A DNA stretch of 64,000 nucleotides, taken from Yanghanlia sp047501535 (GTDB lineage Bacteria; Pseudomonadota; Gammaproteobacteria; Burkholderiales; Burkholderiaceae_B). The notes under the pieces are model-generated. The model ran no database searches. It was not told the origin of the DNA and saw only the letters and a program-made list of their open reading frames with translations. The stretch spans positions 1 to 64,000 of the forward strand of contig NZ_JAZDRJ010000015.1 in assembly GCF_047501535.1 (NCBI RefSeq). The letters run 5' to 3'. A program made the position numbers and the translations under genes. Of this stretch, positions 59,015 through 64,000 are shown piece after piece (the stretch's first letter is position 1; the number at the start of each line of letters is the position of its first letter).

Positions 59015-59953
59015 TTAACTCGAAGTGCCTTCAGATTTCGACATGCGCTGCAACAGCAGCTTGGAGAAGGCGAGCACAACAGTGGTGATCAGGAACAGGA
59101 TCAAGCCTAATTCCAGCAACGCGGCCTTCTGCATGCCACCGGCTTCGTTGAACTCATTCGCCAAGGCCGATGCAATGGAGTTGGAAGGCGCAAATATCGA
59201 TTCAGGAAGATTGAAAGAGTTGCCTATCACGAAGGTGACGGCCATGGTTTCGCCCAAGGCTCTTCCCAGCCCCAACATAATGCCGCCGATCACCCCACTT
59301 TTTGTGTAGGGCAACACCACCTTCCAAGTCACTTCCCAAGTCGTGCTTCCCAGGCCATAGGCCGACTCTTTCAGAAGAGACGGCACCAGCTCAAAAACAT
59401 CGCGCATCACAGCCGCGATGAAGGGAATAATCATGATGGAAAGAATCAGACCCGCAGTGAATACGCCAATACCAAAAGGCGGGCCTCCAAACAACTGGCC
59501 CAGCACCGGCACGCCTTCAAACACGTTGATGATGTGCGGCTGGACGTACTGCTGGAAAATAGGCACAAAAACAAACAAGCCCCACATGCCGTAAATAATG
59601 GACGGAATGGCGGCCAGCATCTCAATCGCGGTACCCAGCGGGCGACGCAACCAAACAGGCGAGAGCTCGGTCAGGAACATGGCAATGCCAAATGACACAG
59701 GCACTGCGATGATGAGTGCGATCAGTGAGGTGAGCAGCGTACCGGTAATCGGCACCAGCGCACCATAAACGTTGCGTACTGGGTCCCATTCATTGGTCCA
59801 CAGAAAAGCCAGCCCATGTTCGGCAATAGACTCTCGGCTACCGTAGATTAGCGACGCCATAATGGCCGCCAGGAGAATGAACACCAGGAACGCGAAAGAG
59901 CGCGTCAGGTTCTTGAACAAAAGGTCCATCAGCGCGTTGGAATGACTCTTCAT
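59015..59953 (-). CDS. pstC: phosphate ABC transporter permease PstC
   Basis: Permease partner of PstA, 312 residues. Landmarks are VPVSFGIAMFLTELSPVWLR, AIPSIIYGMWGLFVFVPIFQ and the coupling loop LLKESAYGLGSTTWEVTWKV, with LGRALGETMAV. About six membrane segments follow a short cytoplasmic start. A stem-loop between pstS and pstC may lower its expression relative to pstS. Confidence 0.96.
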   Translation of the reverse strand: MKSHSNALMDLLFKNLTRSFAFLVFILLAAIMASLIYGSRESIAEHGLAFLWTNEWDPVRNVYGALVPITGTLLTSLIALIIAVPVSFGIAMFLTELSPVWLRRPLGTAIEMLAAIPSIIYGMWGLFVFVPIFQQYVQPHIINVFEGVPVLGQLFGGPPFGIGVFTAGLILSIMIIPFIAAVMRDVFELVPSLLKESAYGLGSTTWEVTWKVVLPYTKSGVIGGIMLGLGRALGETMAVTFVIGNSFNLPESIFAPSNSIASALANEFNEAGGMQKAALLELGLILFLITTVVLAFSKLLLQRMSKSEGTSS

Positions 59954-60017
59954 GACGGCTTGCTTGACGTTACACCGGTGGAAAATACAACGATGAAAGG
60001 GTTTTAGATGAACAGAA

Positions 60018-60045
60018 ACGGCGCCATAACCTTATACAGCGCCGT
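60018..60045 (-). terminator. stem-loop between pstS and pstC
   Basis: ACGGCGC (60018-60024) pairs with GCGCCGT (60039-60045) across a 14-nt loop in the 136-bp gap. No T run follows, so it may be an attenuator or RNA-stabilising element that keeps pstS mRNA more abundant. Confidence 0.4.
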
Positions 60046-60089
60046 CCCTGCCGGTTCATATCGGAACCAATTGGCCCCGATTTTACCTG

Positions 60090-61133
60090 TTACTGCCAGA
60101 TCTGCGTGCCATCGGCCGCCTTGACCTCTGCCTTCCATGCATCTTGGATCTGCGTCACCACGCTGTCAGGCATGGGAACATAGTCGAGTTCGGCAGCCAT
60201 TTCCTTGCCGTTCTTGAATGCCCAGTCGAAGAATTCCAGCACAGCCTTGCCGTTGTTAGGCTTGTCCTGATTCTTGTGCATCAGGATGAAGCTGGCGGCA
60301 GTGATGGGCCAGGAATCCGCGCCCGGCTCGTCGGTCAGAACCACGCCCATGCCAGGTGCGCTGCTCCAGTCTGCGTTCGCTGCAGCTGCGGCAAAGGTGT
60401 CTTGCGATGGCTGAACGAAGTTGCCATCTTTATTCTGCATTTGCGTCCAGGAAAGGTTGTTCTGCTTGGCGTAGGCATACTCAACGTAACCGATCGAGTT
60501 CTTCAGTTGACGCACATAGGCGGCCACACCTTCGTTACCTTTGCCACCCTGGCCTACAGGCCACTTCACAGCCTTGCCCTCGCCGACGGTTTCTTTCCAC
60601 TCGCTGGAGACCTTGGACAGATAATTGGTCCAGTTAAAGGTAGTGCCGGAACCATCGGAACGGTGCACCACGATGATGGAGGCGTTAGGCAGTTCGACGT
60701 CAGGGTTCAGTGCCTTGATCGCGTCGTCGTTCCACTTGGTGATCTTTTTCAGGTAGATATTGGCCAACACCTCGCCGGAAATCTTGAGCTCACCGGGCTT
60801 GATACCGTTCACGTTGATGACCGGCACCACCCCGCCAATGATGGCTGGGAACTGCAGCAGATTGTTTTCTGTCAGATCAGCCGCTTTCATCGGATCGTCC
60901 GACGCACCGAAATCGACGGTCTTGGCAATGATCTGTTGTTGGCCGCCACCCGAACCAATGGACTGGTAGTTGATACGACTGCCGGTTTCCTTATGGTATT
61001 GAGCCGCCCATTTGGCATAAGCCGGATAGGGGAAGGAAGCGCCTGCGCCGGTGATATCTACAGCTTGTGCCGACAAAGCGGCTGCGGACAGCGCTACGCC
61101 GATGGAAAATTGCTTGAATACGCGTGTGAACAT
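60090..61133 (-). CDS. pstS: phosphate-binding protein PstS
   Basis: Periplasmic phosphate receptor of 347 residues from ATG 61133, with AGGA upstream. The frame continues 46 codons further, but a signal peptide starts at MFTRVFKQF and ends at SAQA, which decides the start. Phosphate-binding landmarks are GAGASFPYPAYAKWAAQY, VDFGASDDPM and HRSDGSGTTFNWTNYLS. It is the first gene of the pst operon and has a PhoB-box-like site upstream. Confidence 0.96.
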   Translation of the reverse strand: MFTRVFKQFSIGVALSAAALSAQAVDITGAGASFPYPAYAKWAAQYHKETGSRINYQSIGSGGGQQQIIAKTVDFGASDDPMKAADLTENNLLQFPAIIGGVVPVINVNGIKPGELKISGEVLANIYLKKITKWNDDAIKALNPDVELPNASIIVVHRSDGSGTTFNWTNYLSKVSSEWKETVGEGKAVKWPVGQGGKGNEGVAAYVRQLKNSIGYVEYAYAKQNNLSWTQMQNKDGNFVQPSQDTFAAAAANADWSSAPGMGVVLTDEPGADSWPITAASFILMHKNQDKPNNGKAVLEFFDWAFKNGKEMAAELDYVPMPDSVVTQIQDAWKAEVKAADGTQIWQ

Positions 61134-61207
61134 GAATGGTGTCCTAGTAGAGAGACCGTTGTAGCAATGAGAAATCATGCGATCAGGCGAAATGTTAAGC
61201 AATGAAT

Positions 61208-61227
61208 ATGACATGTTCGTGACACTG
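61208..61227 (-). promoter_or_regulatory. PhoB-box-like site upstream of pstS
   Basis: On the minus strand TGTCACGAACATGTCAT has two TGTCA elements at 11-bp spacing, exactly the spacing of the Pho box (TGTCA-N6-TGTCA). It lies about 75 bp upstream of the pstS ATG. PhoB control under phosphate limitation is expected. Confidence 0.6.
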
Positions 61228-61281
61228 CAATAAAAAGCATCGTAACAGGCAATGCCACGACCGAACATCACCCACGATGCA

Positions 61282-63366
61282 TCATGAACCCAACTCTTCC
61301 ATCAGAACATGGTGCATGTTTACGGGCTTGGAGCGGCTGCGCACCCGGGCATACGCACCATTAGGCAACGCCTTCCACGCCAATTGGTTGTCACGCAGGG
61401 CAATGGTGAAGGCTTCGCGCACCACCCGGCGCTTGAGACGGCGATCCAGAATGGGAAACGCGACTTCTACGCGCCGGAAGAAATTGCGGTCCATCCAGTC
61501 GGCGGAAGACAAATACACATGTTCCGCCCCACCGGCATAAAAGTAGAAAACGCGAGAATGTTCAAGGAATCGGCCCACAATGGAGCGCACCCTGATATTT
61601 TCAGACAACCCTGGCACACCCGCCCGCAAGGCGCATGCCCCCCGCACAATGAGGTCGATTTTCACGCCAGCCTGACTGGCCTTGTAAAGCGCATCAATGA
61701 TGTTGGGTTCCAACAGGGAATTCATCTTGGCCATGATGCGGGCGCGTTTTCCTTCCTTGGCCGCCTGCACCTCGGCCCGGACCATAGCCATCGTCGTTTC
61801 ATGCAACGTAAAAGGCGATTGCAGCAACAGCCGCAAAGGCCGCCGTGCGCCCAGGCCGGTCAAGAGCGAAAACACCTTGTCCATGTCTTCGCACATGCGC
61901 TGATCCGCGGTGATCAACCCGAAATCCGTATAAAGCGTTGCCGTGCGTGGGTGGTAATTGCCCGTGCCCAAATGCCCGTAGCGCTTGATACGCCCGCCTT
62001 CCCGGCGCAGCACCAGCAGCATTTTGGCATGCGTCTTGTGCCCGACCACCCCGTAGCTGACATGGGCGCCCACCTCTTCCAGCCGGGCGGCCCAATTGAT
62101 GTTCGTCTGCTCATCAAAACGCGCCATGAGCTCCACCACCACGGTGACTTCCTTACCCGCCTTGGCCGCTGCAACCAACAAACGCATGAGCTCGGAGTCT
62201 TCGCCTGTACGGTAGATGGTCTGCTTGATAGCTACCACGTTCGGATCGGTGGCCGCAGCAGTCAGAAAATCCAGCACGGGCTGGAAAGACTGGTACGGAT
62301 GATGCAGCAATTGATCTTGGCGGGAAATGGCCTCGAAAAGTTCGTCAGGGTGCCCTTCCAGCTTTTTGAAAGGTGCGGGTACCGGCGCCCGGTAAGCAGG
62401 GAACAGTAAATCGGGGCGGTCGACCGCATTACACAACTGCATGAGACGAGCCAGGTTGACCGGACCCCGTACACGGTACGTATCCTGTGCGGCCAGGCTG
62501 AACTCGTTTTGTAGAAAGAGCTCCAGCTCTGACGGCATGGAGTCGTCAATTTCCAGCCTTACCGCAGCGCCGAAATTCCGCTGCGACAATTCCCCTTGCA
62601 ACGCTTGGCGTAGGTTGGTGATTTCCTCTTCGTCAACGAACAAATCGCTGTTGCGCGTCACCCGCCACTGGTAGCAGCCTTTGACATCCATGCCCGGAAA
62701 CAAATCAGCGACAAAAGCACGGATCAGCGCCGTTAACAAAACAAAGCCATGCGGCAGGCCACAGACCTCGACCGGCACCTTAATAATGCGCGGCAACGCA
62801 CGGGGCGCCTGCATAATGGCGATCGAGGCGGCGCGCCCAAAGGCATCCTGGCCGGACAACGGCACAATAAAATTCAGGCTTTTGTTGTAGACACGTGGAA
62901 AAGGGTGAGTGGGGTTCAGCCCAATCGGCGTGAGCAGCGGCATGACATCGCGCACGAACAAATCATGCGCCCACTTGCGAACCTCATCGTTCCAATCGCG
63001 ACTAGGCAGCAGGCCGACCCCCTCTTCCAACAACGCGGGTAAAACAGCGTCCGTCAGTAAAGCGTTCTGGCGGTCGACCAGCTCGTGGGTAGCAACATGA
63101 ATGCGGGCAAAAGCGGCATCCGGCGTATAACCGTCGGGCGCAACCAAGTCGGGATTCAGCCTTTGCTGCTCTTTCACACTGGCGATACGAATCTCAAAGA
63201 ATTCATCAAGGTTGGAGCCGACAATGCATAAATAACGCAAACGTTCCAGCAGCGGCACTTCGGGCCGTTCCGCCATGGCAAGCACGCGCTCGTTAAACTT
63301 CAACAACGATAATTCACGATTAAGCAGCGTAGGTTCGCAAGAAGAAGGGAGCATGGGTTGCCACAA
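61282..63366 (-). CDS. ppk: polyphosphate kinase 1
   Basis: Makes polyphosphate from ATP, 694 residues, the usual length. The N-terminal part starts LLNRELSLLKFNERVLAMAE. The phosphorylated His is in VGHKTHAKMLLVLRREGG (the second His), the second catalytic His in FLEHSRVFYF, and the end has the PPK C-terminal domain. A PhoB-box-like site lies upstream. It diverges from ppx, so synthesis and breakdown enzymes of polyphosphate share one intergenic region. ATG 63354 is another possible start. Confidence 0.96.
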   Translation of the reverse strand: MWQPMLPSSCEPTLLNRELSLLKFNERVLAMAERPEVPLLERLRYLCIVGSNLDEFFEIRIASVKEQQRLNPDLVAPDGYTPDAAFARIHVATHELVDRQNALLTDAVLPALLEEGVGLLPSRDWNDEVRKWAHDLFVRDVMPLLTPIGLNPTHPFPRVYNKSLNFIVPLSGQDAFGRAASIAIMQAPRALPRIIKVPVEVCGLPHGFVLLTALIRAFVADLFPGMDVKGCYQWRVTRNSDLFVDEEEITNLRQALQGELSQRNFGAAVRLEIDDSMPSELELFLQNEFSLAAQDTYRVRGPVNLARLMQLCNAVDRPDLLFPAYRAPVPAPFKKLEGHPDELFEAISRQDQLLHHPYQSFQPVLDFLTAAATDPNVVAIKQTIYRTGEDSELMRLLVAAAKAGKEVTVVVELMARFDEQTNINWAARLEEVGAHVSYGVVGHKTHAKMLLVLRREGGRIKRYGHLGTGNYHPRTATLYTDFGLITADQRMCEDMDKVFSLLTGLGARRPLRLLLQSPFTLHETTMAMVRAEVQAAKEGKRARIMAKMNSLLEPNIIDALYKASQAGVKIDLIVRGACALRAGVPGLSENIRVRSIVGRFLEHSRVFYFYAGGAEHVYLSSADWMDRNFFRRVEVAFPILDRRLKRRVVREAFTIALRDNQLAWKALPNGAYARVRSRSKPVNMHHVLMEELGS

Positions 63367-63408
63367 TTAAAAATTGAAAAGCGAAACGTTTCTATGTACT
63401 TCAGAAAT

Positions 63409-63427
63409 CTTACAGGCATATGACAGC
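63409..63427 (-). promoter_or_regulatory. PhoB-box-like site between ppk and ppx
   Basis: On the minus strand CTGTCATATGCCTGTAAG has TGTCA and TGTAA at the Pho-box 11-bp spacing. It lies about 45 bp upstream of the ppk start and about 87 bp from ppx, so it may act on either gene. Confidence 0.45.
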
Positions 63428-63513
63428 ATCCCAAAATTGACATGCCTGGGCCGCAGCCGCCGCACAACATCGGGACAACTATAATCAGGGACATTCAGTA
63501 GTAAAGTACGCCC

Positions 63514-64000
63514 ATGGATTCCCTTCTTGCCGCCATCGACCTGGGGTCGAACAGCTTCCGACTCTCCATCGGCCGGGTCGTCCACCTCGACGGCGCCGCC
63601 CAGATCTACTCTATCGATCGCCTGAAGGAACATGTCAGACTGGCTGCCGGCCTGGGGCGCAGCAACATTCTGGACGAAGCCGCGATACAACGCGCCATAG
63701 AGTCCCTACAACGCTTTTCGGAGCGCATCGAAGGCTTTCACCCTAACCGCGTGCGAGCGGTCGCAACAAATACGCTACGTATTGCCAGCAATGCGCTGGA
63801 AGTTCTGCCACGGCTGGAAGAGGCTTTGGGCTTCCCGATAGAGATTATTTCGGGGCAAGAAGAGGCTCGACTCATCTTCACGGGCGTAACCCACGAGTTG
63901 CCACCTTCCCCTGACCGGCGCCTCATGATTGATATTGGCGGGGGCTCCACAGAAGTCATCATTGGTCAGGAGTTCAGACCTCTGCACATGAGCTCATTGG
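63514..64000 (+). CDS. ppx: exopolyphosphatase / Ppx-GppA phosphatase, N-terminal part (cut by the window edge)
   Basis: The first 162 codons of a Ppx/GppA protein. The actin-like ATPase fold opens with LLAAIDLGSNSFRLSIGRVV. Then VRAVATNTLRIASNALEVLP, the conserved Glu in ISGQEEARLIFTGV, and the second phosphate loop IDIGGGSTEVIIG are all present. It removes phosphate from polyphosphate ends or hydrolyses pppGpp. It diverges from ppk, the usual pairing for exopolyphosphatase. Confidence 0.94.
   Translation, partial: MDSLLAAIDLGSNSFRLSIGRVVHLDGAAQIYSIDRLKEHVRLAAGLGRSNILDEAAIQRAIESLQRFSERIEGFHPNRVRAVATNTLRIASNALEVLPRLEEALGFPIEIISGQEEARLIFTGVTHELPPSPDRRLMIDIGGGSTEVIIGQEFRPLHMSSL

Noticed and set aside
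60144..61205. 353-codon plus-strand frame opposite pstS
   Set aside because: It is antisense to pstS and runs across its promoter. It is a shadow frame.

Overview
The window looks like the chromosome of a betaproteobacterium, most likely a member of the Alcaligenaceae (Bordetella/Pusillimonas/Castellaniella-like). The clues are a fused 1191-residue indolepyruvate:ferredoxin oxidoreductase, a Bug-type (TctC) periplasmic receptor beside a LysR regulator, a DUF1852/MesD methionine-synthase pair, BamC-DapA gene order and a moderately high G+C content. The genus cannot be fixed from the sequence alone. The left half (about 1-33 kb) is rich in accessory DNA. The right half (33-64 kb) is ordinary core metabolism and transport.

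Bases 1-5040 hold a compact type II-C CRISPR-Cas locus: five identical 36-bp repeats with four 30-bp spacers, then cas2, cas1 and cas9 on the minus strand, then a divergently transcribed tracrRNA whose anti-repeat matches the repeat. The array is read towards the cas genes, and the two transcripts meet at a 13-bp stem-loop. The end of an IS3-family element lies directly against the first visible repeat. Next comes a three-gene operon (response regulator, LysM-FecR exported protein, CHASE2 histidine kinase), then a glutathionyl-hydroquinone reductase/pirin pair, an aldo/keto reductase, a baeRF3-type release-factor-like protein, and a folate-independent methionine synthase cluster (MesX, MesD, flavin reductase).

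From 16.7 to 21.3 kb lies a patch of stress, defence and mobile DNA: a MazEF-type toxin-antitoxin pair with palindromic operators, a truncated IS3-family element joined to a truncated IS110-family element, the N-terminal HD part of a type I CRISPR cas3 gene whose remainder is missing, and an AbiE type IV toxin-antitoxin operon. Housekeeping genes follow (mutS, roxA, bamC, dapA, an M50 protease, a YciO-type protein). A tRNA-His is then followed by a decayed integrase fragment and a restriction-modification island (m5C methyltransferase, HNH endonuclease with a duplicated N-terminal domain, Vsr).

From 33 kb onward are cardiolipin synthase, an M20 amidohydrolase diverging from a LysR regulator and a Bug receptor, bioB, tRNA-Arg, phospholipase A1, and indolepyruvate:ferredoxin oxidoreductase convergent with a branched-chain amino-acid ABC transporter with a fused LivHM permease. 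These are followed by a TerC-CBS-CorC protein, tRNA-Pro, a spermidine-synthase-like protein, MTA/SAH nucleosidase, a stand-alone AMP-binding N-terminal domain, DoxX, a patatin phospholipase and acetyl-CoA synthetase. The window ends in a phosphate block: pstB-pstA-pstC-pstS, ppk and the start of ppx, with PhoB-box-like sites upstream of pstS and in the ppk/ppx gap.
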